Positions 24,601-36,894 of a stretch of 64,000 bases of DNA are shown here, one piece after another. How positions within the stretch are numbered: the stretch's first letter is position 1; the number at the start of each line of letters is the position of its first letter. Position numbers and translations under genes: made by a program. Under the pieces are notes generated by a model. That model was not told the DNA's origin and searched no databases. It saw nothing but the letters and a program-made list of their open reading frames with translations. Source of the stretch: Phoronis australis. Taxonomy: Eukaryota > Phoronida > Phoronidae. The stretch spans positions 124,001-188,000 of the forward strand of contig NMRA01000666.1 in NCBI GenBank assembly GCA_002633005.1, in the 5' to 3' direction.

Positions 24601-27600
24601 AACAGCCCTAACAGAATAAGATGCACAAAGGGAAGAAGAAAAGAAAATTCACTGATGATGTAAAAGTTATCTCGAGACCAGCATTGAACTAAAATCTTGA
24701 ATGCCAAATTTGAGCACCAGGGGGTGCTACAGTTATTAGAATTCTTTGACCGGTAAAAATTTGAAGGTATCTTATATTTATTAACTAAGAACAGCATATC
24801 AGAACGTTTAGCTTCATGTTCGATTAATTGTGTAGCAACAAAAACACAGCCTTAAACCAGCTCAATACCACCACCTCGACCAATCGCCACGCAGCCATAC
24901 CTCGTCGTTTCCTGTCTCTATCATCTTCATCATCACTGTCTGGCCGTCGTCGTCGGTTGTCGTCATCATCATAACCCATCTCACGGTGCCGCTCTTTCCT
25001 GCGCCTAAACACGAACATTACTATTTTACAGAAGAAGCCAGCTGGATACATTACCCGGTATTACTCATTTCCCTAATCAACAGGTGAATGCAATACATAT
25101 CAGGACCCTCTCAACATCCCTATTTGACCACTTTCATCATTATCCAGTTGTTATATTGTGCGGCTGCACATTATCAGACCGTTTCCAAACATTATCCTGG
25201 ATCCGTGCCTGCCTGGTGAACACCTAGTTACCATAGATTCACAAATAACTCAAATTACACTACAAGCGTGGTGATTCTTTACTTATTGAGCACACGACAT
25301 GGCGGACTAGCGAAATTCCATTTTGTCAAATTTCTACACAAAAATAAAGAGAAATTCAGTACATTACCAGCATGGTTCGTATTGTGCAGATGCCACAACA
25401 CAACATTTGATGAAGTATTGCAGCGAAGTAATTGGCCTTTGTTAAACAGACAATGGCAATTTTGGCACGATAATATGGTTGTTGAAAGTGAACACGACCA
25501 ATCTTTGCATTTCAAAAAATAAAAAATTCACAACAAAAATACAAATACATACGAGGCACTGAATTATGAAATTTTCTAATTGACATAATTCATTCTGTGT
25601 TCTAAATTAGTGAAAACAAAGATAACAGTAGATGAACAAGAACGCACTTCTCTCGCTCCTCCAACTCTTTCTCACGGTCCAGCGCCTTCTGTCGTTTCTC
25701 TTCCTCCCGTTTACGTTTGACCACTTCCTCATAGTCGTTTGGATACAGTGGATTGTACTCGTTAGTTATGCCAGCAAATGCTGGAACAGGGTCAGAGCCA
25801 ACAAACGGCGTGGTGGAGAACGACGAGGGTGTCACAGGAGCTGCTGCTACAGCTGCTGTTGCCGCTACTGATGCTGGCAAACCTATCTTCTCCATCTGAA
25901 GAATTTTCAAAAAAAAAAATTAAACTCACCAAATTTTGATCAAAAAATGTTGGCTTGTTTTAAAATGGATAAATCTTTTTGCCACGGTTTTAATCACAGC
26001 TTTGATCTTTCAGACAATGGATAGCTGACATGTCAACCAAGCTATTGGTTCAGCAGGAAATATAAACACTACGACTAAGTTTAGTCCCACAAACATTCAC
26101 TGCTGAGGAAAACAGAAAGGTGGCTTTTCAATAAGTTAAGAAAACGTAGAGTTCACATCAACGATTTATTTAGAACAAAACATTCCAATGTGAAATAAAT
26201 TCACCCTCAAAATATTTTAATAAGCAATGATGTATTTCTGCATTTCGAGTGGCAATACAGACATGTACCAAGAAATTGCCAAAAAAACAAATATAAGTGT
26301 TGCATGAGCTTTCCTTGCTAATCAACTTGGGAGTGCCTGACATTTTGAAAAGTAGGCCCATGGTCCAATGCATTTTTCTACCTCCATCACACAGGAGAGT
26401 TCAATCCACATCTCTCATCTAATGGCATGTATGAGAGAAAGAGCCCAGAATAACTGATGCAACCACTTACACCTGCAATGATTTATTCCTGAGCTTTTAC
26501 ATCCAACATTGATTTCCAGTGAACCATCAATTAACAAAAAGACGAATTTATAAAAAAATTCAACATAGTTTTGTTTAATAGTTAAAAAGGCAGTGAATAC
26601 GTATTCCTCACTAATTTCCATTGAGTAGCAACAAGCAATACCTTTCCAGTTAGCTGATTGAACCTATACTCTCCTTCCACCGATTTCCCTTTCAGGTCTA
26701 CAACCGGCGCCATCGACTGGGGTCGCCGACGTGGTGGCAACGTTGGGCGCTTGTTTTGCAGCTGAGGCTGTAGTAACTTTAGGCCTGGTGACCATCCAGC
26801 TTAAAACAGATGGAATAGACTGGCACTAAAATTCCTCGGTAGAAAAGCTACACTTTACATAAATCATGGTGCTCACATGGATCGTACTTCCATGAGTTTA
26901 AAATTATTTCCATGCTCTATTTACGTGTTTTTTTTCAAACATAACGTAAATTGTCTTCTGGTAACTTAGGCATATTTAGTAAAGGAACTCGCGACACGAC
27001 TTTCAATATTTCATTTCCAGTTTCCATGGCCACTTGACTTTTAATTTGTCATTTTCCAAATCTTCCGTGTGAGAATCACAAAAATGTCATACATCAATCA
27101 GGCACTCTTTCTGCTTTTTGTAATTAAATCAATTTGTCATTTCAAAGCTAGCAACTATCTGCTATCTTAAAGTAGCCCACTTTTCAGATAAAAGATTTTT
27201 AGAAGGTTGTACAAACAAATGCTTGTGTTTGAATGTGACAGCTGGTTATTTCGTATGCCAAAAGTAAACCCGGCAATACAGTGGTGTCATTAATGTAGAC
27301 CTTTTGTTTCCACACAACATGCAAATATGCTATTCAAAGTAGCCAAGATTACAAAAACTTATGATGTGATTGCGAAATGGAATGAATCTTGTGAATTAGA
27401 GCAATGCAAGACGTTTTGATATGTCCACTGCATGCAACACAAATAACAAAAAAATTTCAAATATTTCCACCTCCAAGAGTGAGTGTCAAGTGAACATAAA
27501 AACTGAGTTAACACCAGTCATGTCAAAAAACTTGAGAAAAATGAGGCCAATATTAAAAACTGCCACTAGGAGGCATAGCAGAAGACAAATCAACATTGGC

Positions 27601-28471
27601 AAGACTACCATCTATAGAAATACCTACTTCAAATTTCTTCAAACTACAACATGCAAGGCAAAAAGAAAGATGATCTCCTCAAAAACTGGCCCCAAGGAAC
27701 TAAAACTGCAAATAGGGGATGCACCAGCCATTCCATAATAGGTGGGTGCTGTTATCTTGTAATCTTCATTAAAGAAACACGAGCCAAATTTCATGAAGTT
27801 CTACCCATTAACTTACCAGGTACTGTACAGAGCCAGCAGCAAAAAACCATAAATCTCAAAAGGGGGTTATTGCAATATGCGGATCTGTCTATGGAAGCTA
27901 TGCTTATGGACCTATTACAGCTTTATATTGACTAGCAATACGGCTGACCCACATTACACGGCAGTAAAACTTTCCTTTGTCCCGGAGATAAGAAAAAGCA
28001 TGAAATCGTTTTGGAAATCAGGAACATTTTCCTGTATCTTATTGATCTTGAGAAGGCAAACAATTTCACATCACGCATCCACAAGTGTTTGTTCTGTTGA
28101 TCAAACTTTCTCACATAGGAGTTGCCGCCCACAGCACAGCCGTAATACTTCATTAACATTGGGAGATTGAATAGAGTAATGCAACCAAGAAAAACTTGTA
28201 AAGAATCAGACAACAAATAACATGTGAAACTCCAATGGCATGAAAACAAGGCAGCAAATGTGCCTGACAGATGATTACCGTACTGTGCGTAAATACCTGT
28301 AGCGAGATTCAGGTATCGTTGTGTAATCTGGGACGGCCCTATTGTAATAATGTATCATACTGCAGGAACAGCTACAAGCACTCAAACCAAATTCATACCT
28401 AAATCGCTCTTGTTCCGTCTGCCGGAGCCCAGATCCTTATGATCAATGTCGACACCATCGTACAGCGACAT
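18637..28471 (-). CDS. RBM17: RBM17 / SPF45 splicing factor
   Basis: Nuclear alternative-splicing factor; its UHM domain binds ULM peptides of U2AF65, SF1 and SF3b155. Ten coding exons on the minus strand: 28471-28399, 26799-26642, 25895-25648, 25004-24901, 23742-23625, 22721-22570, 21602-21532, 21036-20938, 19248-19176 and 18743-18637. They total 1203 bases, giving 400 residues (human 401), with all phases agreeing. It starts MSLYDGVDIDHKDLG, followed by GWSPGLKLLQPQLQNK, NEYNPLYPNDYEEVVKRKRE, an acidic/basic RRRKERHRE...DSDDEDDRDRKRR stretch and GGAAIAPPTAL. The G-patch follows (AAKLMAKMGYKEGQGLGKSE ... EKTSKRGGKII). The C-terminal UHM runs from VILLRNMVGPGEVDEELE to GRYFGGRTVKGGFYNLDKFR and includes the RYF motif. 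An acceptor-like CCAG just upstream of the ATG suggests a non-coding first exon near 29.5 kb. Confidence 0.96.
19471..19545 (+). mobile_element. tRNA-like SINE head
   Basis: A-box-like TGTCTCAGTGGATTG and B-box-like GAGTTCGTATCC with tRNA-like spacing, in the RBM17 intron before the last exon. It resembles a tRNA-derived SINE; a complete cloverleaf was not confirmed. Confidence 0.45.
21604..21868. repeat. 27-bp minisatellite in RBM17 intron
   Basis: About ten tandem copies of a unit reading CAATACAGCTGAAATGTAGTGCAAAAA, with length and base variants, abutting the acceptor side of the exon 21602-21532. Because units are 27 bases, the minus strand keeps long repetitive open frames, which are not genes. 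Confidence 0.9.
22503..22531. repeat. C-run and CA microsatellite
   Basis: A C homopolymer followed by CACACA repeats, in the RBM17 intron just past the G-patch exon donor. Confidence 0.7.
23893..24608 (-). mobile_element. MITE-like element, copy 2, with internal duplication
   Basis: Same family as 10813-11381, in reverse orientation, inside the RBM17 intron between exons 25004-24901 and 23742-23625. The ends GGGCTGTCCCAGTAAAATCC and ATTTTACTGGAACAGCCC are intact inverted repeats. About 153 bases are duplicated in tandem (24124-24276 and 24292-24446), separated by a short linker with an N at 24278. The TAA seen on the right is not matched on the left, so no target duplication is visible. Confidence 0.8.
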
Positions 28472-29819
28472 CTTCTGGATCCAAAAGTGAGCCTGTTTTT
28501 ATAAATTAATTGAAACCAAGTTTCATAACTGAAATTCAAAGTATATTTCAAAACACACCACCAGATGAATTTGAAGAACTCTTGATGAAATTCTCATTGA
28601 CTAAGTTATAGGTTCCTCACACTGGAGATAACCACTAGCAACATGTGCGAATTACATGTGGTATTTCTAATTTGTGCACTGTTGTGCATTTACAAATAAA
28701 TGGTTCTGAAAAATAAATAGTGAACTTATAGTATGGTATGATCTCTTTTAAAAAATGTAAGAAAAAAGCAAGAATAATCTCCTATCAAAACAGCTACAAT
28801 GCCATTGTGCAGCGACGGACTGAACACCTTGAAGAAATTAGGTTCCCAGTTTCAGCCTCTCTTTAATTCCAAAGCAGATTTGTATATGATCGGACAATGA
28901 ATTACGAAATCCAGTCGCATTTCCAGAGAATTTCACGCTAAACAGTACTAAACTAGTCACTATAAACAGAAATTGGCAAAAAACAATACAGCCAGAAAAA
29001 CTGCACAAGCCCTTGAATTCCTTGACCCTGTATCCACCACAGCCACCAACACTCACTAGTGTAGCAGTTTCGTATGGTTTTCAGTCATTGGAAATTGCAT
29101 GACGTCCTGAGCAACCAGTTAACAAGGTGTACCGATTTTATAAATGTGGCAGTAAAGTTTCAACAAGTTTCGCTTGCCAAAACCCATTACACTAACAAAC
29201 AACATGATTGATATCCAATCAGAGCCAAACAATTCAAACATGACACATACCGTTCAAGAAGAAAATCTCTATACGTCTTTGCCTTATGACAAACTTAAAA
29301 GATTCCACGACAAATCTAGTCCGAAGACGTTGTACTTGTAGACGCGATAACAGAATGAAGTCAGGTCCGTGTTCGTTGCGAAATTCAAACTCTGTTTAGC
29401 GCGTTTTACATATTTTTTCACTCGTGTTGTACATTCCCGACGTTTCTTTACTTTTTCCTGAGGCATCAACTACGCTTCAATACAGTTCAGGAACTATAAA
29501 ATCGAAATAAAAGAATATAAAGTGTGCATCCAAATCCAAAAACGTAACCTGGCGAACACAAACGTTTCATTACCCTGGCACACTTGGAGTTCTCGGCAAT
29601 TACTAATTGATCAAAATATATTGGGCTCAAATAACTAGACGATCTCAGTTCCCGGCTGTCAATGAGGCAACAATTTCACCATAGTGTTAGTCAGCTTAGA
29701 ACTGTAGAACTGGAATGCCAGCTTCGAAATTGCGCGGCTGAGGCTGCTCCGCGTATGCGGGGGCTTGTTTGCATTCGTTTGTTCTGTTTTTGTCTCTCGA
29801 GAACTATAGAGCTTTTAAT
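28472..29819. promoter_or_regulatory. RBM17 5' region and shared promoter
   Basis: Separates the RBM17 ATG from the ATG of the small plus-strand gene at 29820. The part nearest 29.8 kb (about 29720-29770) is GC-richer, with CpGs (GCGCGGCTGAGG, CCGCGTATGCGGG) and no TATA box, as in housekeeping bidirectional promoters. The remainder probably holds the RBM17 5' UTR intron. The minus-strand open frame 28838-29056 has no recognisable motif. Confidence 0.4.
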
Positions 29820-30865
29820 ATGTTAGAACTAGAAGGTGGAGTTTTTGTACAAACCGTCCCCTCCAGTGTAAGTTTAGAACTGTTATCACCGGAAATATCT
29901 ACCGAAGAAATTTGATCTAAATTTGTGGGATATTTTGTGGTCTTGTGGCTCTAAACATTATCAAACTGAGGATCATCTACTGGCGATTCGCAAAACCGCT
30001 GCGGGTCGTGCCGGTTACCTTGATCCCCGCGGGGTGCTGTCGATCGACGTAAGGTAAGGCCATCTACTGTTACAGTAATTTCGAAAGTTTCCTTTAAATA
30101 TATCTCGTTATGATCAAGCGCCACTTATCTCCAACACGATACCAAACATGCGCGCACCCACACTAAAATGTTGGGGGTGCCCGAATTTTAGTGACACTGT
30201 GGGACTTTTACTAACAAAAAAACGGATGAAAAACTGGGTACCACGTTCGGAGCTATGGATTGTGCGTTCGTGCCTTTTTAGTGGACATTTGTCTTGTTTT
30301 CTCGGACTCATTTTGTTTCTCTAGGGCGGACCTTTTCGCCCACTTCGCCAAATGGGTGGCTCGTTCGAGACCCGCCGAGCCCCCTTGTGTGGTGCAGGCA
30401 TGCCAAATAATAGCAAAATTTATATCCTAGCACTAGGCCAATGAAGAAAGTGTCACATTCTTTACTGTCACTTAATGACATCGTTTTCTCGTTCAGTGAC
30501 TTTTGCCAGACGTAGAGGGTTCTGAGCGTGTGATAACATCTAGCTTCTTTCAAGCACACTCTTTTATCTGTTATGACAACAAGCAGGCCACTTATCTACC
30601 AGGCTTATTACAGACCACATGTGAACACAGTCAAACTCAGACTATTCGGAAAGAATAGATTGTCGTAACTTCAGTTGCGGTTGGGAGATTTTGGTGATTC
30701 AAAAACTAAACATGATCACCATTTGACGAAGATTTCAGAAAGACTACTGGTTTATGTTCAAATATGTTATAACTTAACTTTTATTTTTAACAGCACAGAC
30801 CAATCAGGGTAGATACGATCTTATTGGAGCGGCGATTAGAGCAATTATCGAACAAAAGAGAGTAG
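29820..30865 (+). CDS. Small unrecognised protein (about 99 aa), two exons, apparent 1-base frameshift
   Basis: Starts MLELEGGVFVQTVPSS at ATG 29820. The frame runs to ...SPEISTEE near 29907 and would then meet TGA. The +1 frame takes over at once with FDLNLWDILWSCGSKHYQ and, a few residues on, AAGRAGYLDPRGVLSIDV, up to a strong AAG/GTAAGG donor after 30053. The acceptor CAGCACAG/ACC at 30799 joins in phase as RPIRVDTILLERRLEQLSN... and a stop at 30863-30865. Dropping one base from the A-run at 29908-29910 makes the two exons exactly 300 bases (99 codons plus stop). This argues for a real gene with a sequencing or allelic one-base insertion. A 40-base intron would also restore the frame but is implausibly short. 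I do not recognise the family. It is head-to-head with RBM17. Confidence 0.6.
30140..30395 (+). repeat. Dispersed repeat family R1, copy 1
   Basis: Shares an ordered series of phrases with 33640-33850 and 38985-39255: CGCGCACCCA...CTAAAA, TTTACTAA, GTGGAC-TTTGTCT, CTCGGACT, a GGCGGA-CTTTT-GCCCA block and, in two copies, CAAATTGGGGGCTC / CAAATGGGTGGCTC. No coding capacity. Confidence 0.55.
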
Positions 30866-33639
30866 GTCCTCCAACCATAAATGCCAGAATGGAGCTAATT
30901 AGTCGTGTTAGATATTGGCTACAGGGGAAAACTTCCCAAGTTGTTGTTGAACAACGGGAAAACGCCGTAATGAAAATTTTTCGCTCGCTCAACTCCGCCG
31001 TTTTTCAACCGGTTTGCTTAAGAGTCGTATCTATTAGAAAGCGCTTCGTCTGTTTTTGTTGGCGTATGACTATGCCGGAAGCAAAAGGTAGTAAATAATT
31101 TATTTCATGAATAGTTATCAAATCCGACAGGCTCAAAAATATTTTTTAATTCTGAAAACCAGGATTGTTATCAAACTGCGAAAAATATCAGAGTGAAATA
31201 ATGAAACCTTCATGTACAAATTGGTTGATTAATTAACTAATCAGTGAACAACTTAACGGGTAATGACAATCAATTTAGGATGAAATAGTGACAACCAGAT
31301 GCGTTATATAAATGACAAATAAACCTTCAGAGAAACAGTTTCAATGATTCAAAAGATTGCATCCGGATCAAGACAAAGATTATAGAATATGTATCCCTCA
31401 CAGTCGGTGGCATTCATCCAAAATTATACATCTTGATATATTAGTTAGATCTTTTGGTGCCGTTTGATACAGTAGTAGTATTTAATAAAGATTCAGCAGG
31501 CCTATGCAGTGACAGTTATAAAAATTTTATCAATTATTATCTATCCTAACTTTGCAGATAAGAGTTCTCTTATAGACAAAAGTAAGCAAAAATCTATTGT
31601 ACCGTAGAGTCATTGACATCTATTTTAGATGGCTATGATAACGGTATTCGCTTCATACATTCAAAGGGCATGTTCTTCCACTTCATAAAATAAGAGACAA
31701 AATAATTCTCAGATATATCTAATCTAGGAATCAATAAGACTTTGTATTCGCCGTTCTTAATGGCAGATTCGTTTACAAAGTAGTTTCATAGTACCAGCAC
31801 GTTCATACATTCAAGAGTACTACAGTACGATATGTTAACATCCGTGGCATGCACTGCGTAAGAGAACACAAAATAAAGTGTACATGTCTTATGGGCATAA
31901 ATGTGACGTTTTCACCGAGAACGTGATTGTCATGACGACGGGCGTTGTTCTGTTTTCAGTGTGGTATATTTTTTTCCAGATTCGTTAGTTTTTTGTGTCT
32001 AGCAAGCAACAGCATTTAACCCATCAGATCTCGCCCAATCCCATTTTTTTCTAATCTTCGGTAAACATGATGAGCGTGACGTTGGCCTATGCTAAAGTGG
32101 GTAGAAGCGGAGTGACGACTTTGCCCAGCACTTATAATTGACTATAATTAGTCAGCATAACTGCTCTGTTATAAATAATTTATTTTCAATTATTGATCAC
32201 GAATAAATTCTGATGTAAGTATGGATATCGTTCATTAGTATGACGGTATATTGACCGGTCAAACACAATTGATGGAAATGTGTTGTTTTCCTTTCGGTAA
32301 CGTTTCCTGAGCACGATTTGTTAACTTTATGAAGTTAAATGATGTTTGCAGGCAATTTCTGTGCCAACGATTACGATGTGCGTCATAAAATGGAATTCAG
32401 TGATAATCATTAGGCTTATTTTCTATAATTTCCTGATGTTGTTTTATGTGATTTATACTAAACAAACATAACGTGCCATTTTCTAAATTCGGCTTCTTGC
32501 CTTCATTACTACCATCCGGTTAACTGAGTTTGATCAAGCAACACCGTGACATTCAACGTGGTGTTCTAAAATGGCATACATCCTTCAAAAAATGTTATGA
32601 GAAGGAGATTTGACAAATTTTGTGTTAGTCCAGAAAACAGTAATCGAGACCGTTTGGTATTTTAATCTCCGAAAACGCTTTCAGTGGTATCAGTTAGTGC
32701 TTACATTCTTAAACTTGCAACTGAATTCAAATGGGATACGTGACTTTGTGAATTACACACATTTTCTGTTGAAAATTTGATACGTTAAATAAAATAGTGA
32801 GTAGACCTCCACCATAGTTAGATGTCCGGTTACATAATGCACACGACTAGTAGCACGTCTGTGAAAAAGAGGACACTCACGAAATTGACAAGCAGGATAT
32901 TTACACAATTCAATTTGCAGACTAAAACAGCAATTACGACTTTCGTAAACAAGCTTGACAACTGAAAGTGCTATCAAAGCGACGGGAATGCACTTTATCA
33001 CAATCGATGTATAATATAGCCTACGTACCTCATAGTTCCCCAACCGTTGACCGTTAATTAGTTGATGTTGGAAATCTCCGGCGTGACATTGAGCCACGCA
33101 AGTCATATATCGTGCAATAGTCTAGTTATCACTACAGATTCTATGCTAGTGAGTATCAACATATCTGATCGTCTTATGCAAGTAATGTCGTTTCCAACGT
33201 GATCATTTAGGTCCGCTTCTCAGATAAAAGGAATCCAACCATAATTTGAACTAGAAAACAATAAGTTTGTGATGGGAATCTACCCGGTACTCCGCCTATG
33301 ATTTCATTAATTTAATTAGCATAAATCGAGTACAAAAATACTAAATATTCTACCTAGGTCACTTCGCTCTTATTCATCAAGGAGTGGAACCAATTCCAAG
33401 GTCATCTCAGCCAAAACTGCAGTTGAAATCTCCAGACACACGTCACACGCACGCGCAATCTTTCTCTTCAGCAGCTTTCTTGAAATGCCTTAAATGTGCC
33501 CTAATACACTCGAGCCCTCTACACTCTATACGTTTCGCTGCTGAGTGCCACTAATATGAGTGGTGTGAGCATCTACAATGATTGTCTCCTGCTCAAGCTC
33601 ACGAAAACCAAACGGGTCGCCAAACGAAATTATGTCTTT

Positions 33640-33850
33640 ATTTGCATCCGCGCACACAGCCTAAAAAATGAGTGTTCGAATTTTTGAGAATGTGGATCTT
33701 TTACTAAGATTCACGGGGTACTTAGAGAGTTATGAATTGTGCATTTGCCAAATTCTGATAGTTCCAGCCTTTTTCATCAGTGGACTTTTGTCTCATTTTG
33801 TACTTTTTTCGGAGCTTGTTTCCCCGAGGCGGACATTTTTATGCACCCAC
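33640..33850 (+). repeat. Dispersed repeat family R1, copy 2
   Basis: Diverged copy of the family described at 30140: CGCGCACACAGCCTAAAA, TTTTACTAAG, GTGGACTTTTGTCTCATTTT, CGAGGCGGACATTTTTATGC. It is followed (33880-34010) by sequence resembling part of the 450-bp unit at 37 kb (CTGCATCTCCTAATCCTCTT). Confidence 0.5.
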
Positions 33851-35159
33851 ATATTTATATGGGGGCGGGTGCATATTGCCGTCATCTCTGTCTGGGCTTC
33901 CGGGCGTCTGCGGCTGCATCTCCTAATCCTCTTGGAGGATCTTATTGAAATTTGGCAGGGGTGTTCCTACGGTGTTAACGACAGAGGGCGACGAGTTTCG
34001 GACCAGTGAGATAAATATAACTAGAGGTGACATCACGTGGTTTTCGTTGAGCAGAGTGGTCCGCCATCTTGCTGATGAACCATAGTGGGTCGTGATGCCC
34101 GTGTATTGTGCAGCATTTAACTACATATATAACTCCACACTGCATCATTTAATACCTGTAATGTAAGGCAGAAGCTTACCAAGCTCATTTTGTTCAAAGG
34201 CCAGTGAATTTTATGGTAGTCTTACAAAAACAGCATATTTGGTTCCAATTTTGATTTTTGGAAGTTGATGCGATGTGCTAGTTTTAAGTTGTCCAAATTT
34301 TGGAATAAAAATATTCGTATTATGCCAGCTTGAAGTTCAGAACGGGTCGGTATACGTTTTTCTCAGCATCGCTTGATGTCGGCGGAAATGGTTCAGGCTC
34401 TCTTTCCCCTGTGGCACCTGATTCCAGCTGAACTTGGTCGAATTTTTATTTCTATAAAGTGAGTTGGCGGTTTTCAAAATGGCCCATACGCAGGTCAGAA
34501 CCAATTTTGTAATTTTTGGTCCTTTGAGGTTTCAAGTATGGAATTTGTTTGAATCACTGGCCAAAATCTTTAAAAATGAGTGGATGCTCGTTGATGAAAA
34601 TACCTATTTGCATTTTTCTTGATTTGCATATAATTATAACTTTGAAGCCCTGTGCAACTGTGTTTTGAGTTGAAAATATAATTCAAATAAAACAAAATTG
34701 CAGGGGAGGATTAAATAGCAGAAACAATTGTTCATCCCATTTACTCCCTAGAAAGCTGTTTCAAGTTTTTAGTATTAACTTGCTAAATTAAAAAACCTTA
34801 AACCAGTTGAATCCTGAAGTGAATATTAGCAAACCATGTTCTTCAGCCGTGGCTAGTTAGAATGGATAAGTCAACAAGAAATGCACTTACATGTAGCTTG
34901 TTAGTGTGCCTGTTATATTACCTTAATCAATGGTCTACACAAGCAGTCAGATTAGCTTAATGGAAAACAGCAAAACTGTGCCAAAATAGTCTTAGCAGGC
35001 TGACATTTTTTTGTCTCGAAGCACATTTCATAAAAGCTTTGTTATTAACTGTCTTACCTGTTGCAGATAATATTTGTGTGGACTACGTGAAGTTTTAAAG
35101 AACTTTACAAAAAATGCGTTGTTTTTACACGCCATGGTTACTGGTTATTGGTGGCTGTG

Positions 35160-35305
35160 TTTATTTTTTTTAGTTGGTTTAGGCATCGCCTTCTCTGTCG
35201 GCCAAGCCACTTTTAAGATAATTATGGTAATTGACTGATATCTTCTCACGGGAACGATTTTTGGACGGCGCCAACAACTTTGGCGCCTCTTAGTGGCAGT
35301 TTTGT
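35160..35305 (+). repeat. Isolated piece of the CTCF-like-motif repeat
   Basis: Contains TGGCGCCTCTTAGTGGCAG (35281-35299) followed by a TTTTGTTTTTG run, matching one part of the 450-bp unit at 36.9-38.4 kb. Confidence 0.45.
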
Positions 35306-35362
35306 TTTTGTTTTGTTTGAGTTTTTGTAGTATCGCTGATGTTTGAAATAAATTGAAACCTA

Positions 35363-35572
35363 TTTGGAATGGCATCTCAATGTGTTGTTTGGAATGGCAT
35401 CTCAAGGTGTTGTTTGGAATGACATCTCAATGTGTTATTTGGAATGGCATCTCAGTGTGTTGTTTGGAATGGCATCTCAATGTGTTGTTTGGAATGGCAT
35501 CTCAAGTTGTTGTTTGGAGTGGGATCTCAAGGTGTTGTTTGGAATGGCGTCTCAATGTGTTGTTTCTAAAGT
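35363..35572. repeat. 25-bp minisatellite
   Basis: Eight tandem units of AATGGCATCTCAATGTGTTGTTTGG with point variants. The period is not a multiple of three, yet two forward frames stay open; these are repeat artefacts. Confidence 0.92.
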
Positions 35573-35999
35573 TACATGTTTTTGTTACCCTTGTCATTCT
35601 CAATGTTATTGATGGAAAATCTGCGATTCCATGCATGATGCGCAGATCCATGGGGTACATTGGTATAAACATTAACATTGTGCGTACTTTATTTAAAATT
35701 CTGAATCCACCAATCACTGCTGTATTTTGACACAGGGTCTATGATACAGTGGTTTAAATTTTGAGACAATAGAGTGTCAAAATGTACACAATTGGTTTTC
35801 CACTTAGGATAAACACCAGGGTATCACTGAGGTACCACCAACAGTCTTACAGATTTATTTGTGACGGCGCAAACATGAAGACAGGCCAAGACATTTTTTT
35901 CATTTTCATAAGACGCGAATACATGTTCTTGGTTGATACAACCTGAAGTAGACAATTACAGCCAGTTTTAGGGACTGTCTGTCCAACCACATGGTACTT

Positions 36000-36330
36000 C
36001 GGTGGCCAACTGTGTTTCAGTGAAATTCATAGGCGGATTTATGAGAGTGGGTCCGGGCCAAGCCCCCCCCCTCCCCCAGGGGAGGGGGGTTCAAACCAGA
36101 TTGTAACTGTCCAAGTCAGATCGCCGGCGCAATCGCTTTCCCGTTTCTTTGTTTTTTGGGTGCACCCACGCAATCGTGCTTTGTGCGATTCCTGGAGACG
36201 AAATTTTGTGGCCGCGCCCTTATGATATCCTGGATCAGCTTCTGAAATTTCAGTTCAACTTGTTTCAAGGGTCAGGGGAAGTTCATAAAATTACCCGAGG
36301 CATTAAGTGGGATCTGTTTGGGCTAAATTA
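36000..36330 (+). repeat. Repeat with homopolymer C/G tract and SINE-like tail
   Basis: Begins near ATAGGCGGATTTATGAGAGT, runs into a 9-C tract and a palindromic CCCCTCCCCC / GGGGAGGGGGG, and then GCACCCACGCAATCGTGCTT and CCCTTATGATATCCTGGATC. The last phrase is shared with the SINE tail at about 56780. Non-coding. Confidence 0.4.
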
Positions 36331-36894
36331 ACGTCATGTATATTTTAGGATTGCAATGGTTGATGGGAGTGTCTTGGAGTCCTTTCCAGCTGATCATCTT
36401 ATCCGGCTTGTAAATAACTAATAATCAAATTTTGTACAATTAAAAGCTTAGCTAAAACAAAACGAGTTAATAATTAGATTCTCATGTGGGTATTTAAGAC
36501 ATCGAGGTATTTTTAAACAATTGTAAAAAGTATGCGGTGTAATTCGTAAACCGGCAAGAGATCCCAGGTCATGACGGCAACGATTCCCGGTCAAATAATT
36601 GGGGAATTATGACTTTCCGCGGCCTTATAATGACCGTTTAAGCAACGCGTGGGTCACATGATTACATTACTTTATGATACCAATATTTTAAAATCCCGAT
36701 AGTATTTAAAATTTCAAATTTTCTTCTGAAAATCTCCCTGGCTTCCATAAGGCCACCGAGCGTTTGTTTACATATCGTTCATCATCTATATGGTGGACCG
36801 CTGTCTGGCTTGCGTGTACAGTCTTGTCACCTCTATGTACATAGCTCATTGTTTCGGACCGACCCGAATACGGCTGTGCCCATAGTAGCAATTT

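Larger units (their letters stand above)
30866..35359. other. Gene-poor interval
   Basis: AT-rich DNA with no gene I can support. A 69-codon frame at 30889-31098 overlaps the end of the small gene in another frame. A THAP-like start at 34095 is noted separately as weak. Two dispersed repeats fall inside. Confidence 0.5.

Noticed and set aside
27421-28249. Overlapping 94-105-codon frames on both strands in RBM17 intron 1
   Set aside because: No recognisable domain and no consistent splice phase; perhaps a decayed transposon, but no ends or catalytic motifs were seen.
35353-35730. 125-codon plus-strand frame (WHLNVLFGM repeats)
   Set aside because: Translation of the 25-bp minisatellite; the period is not in frame and two frames stay open.
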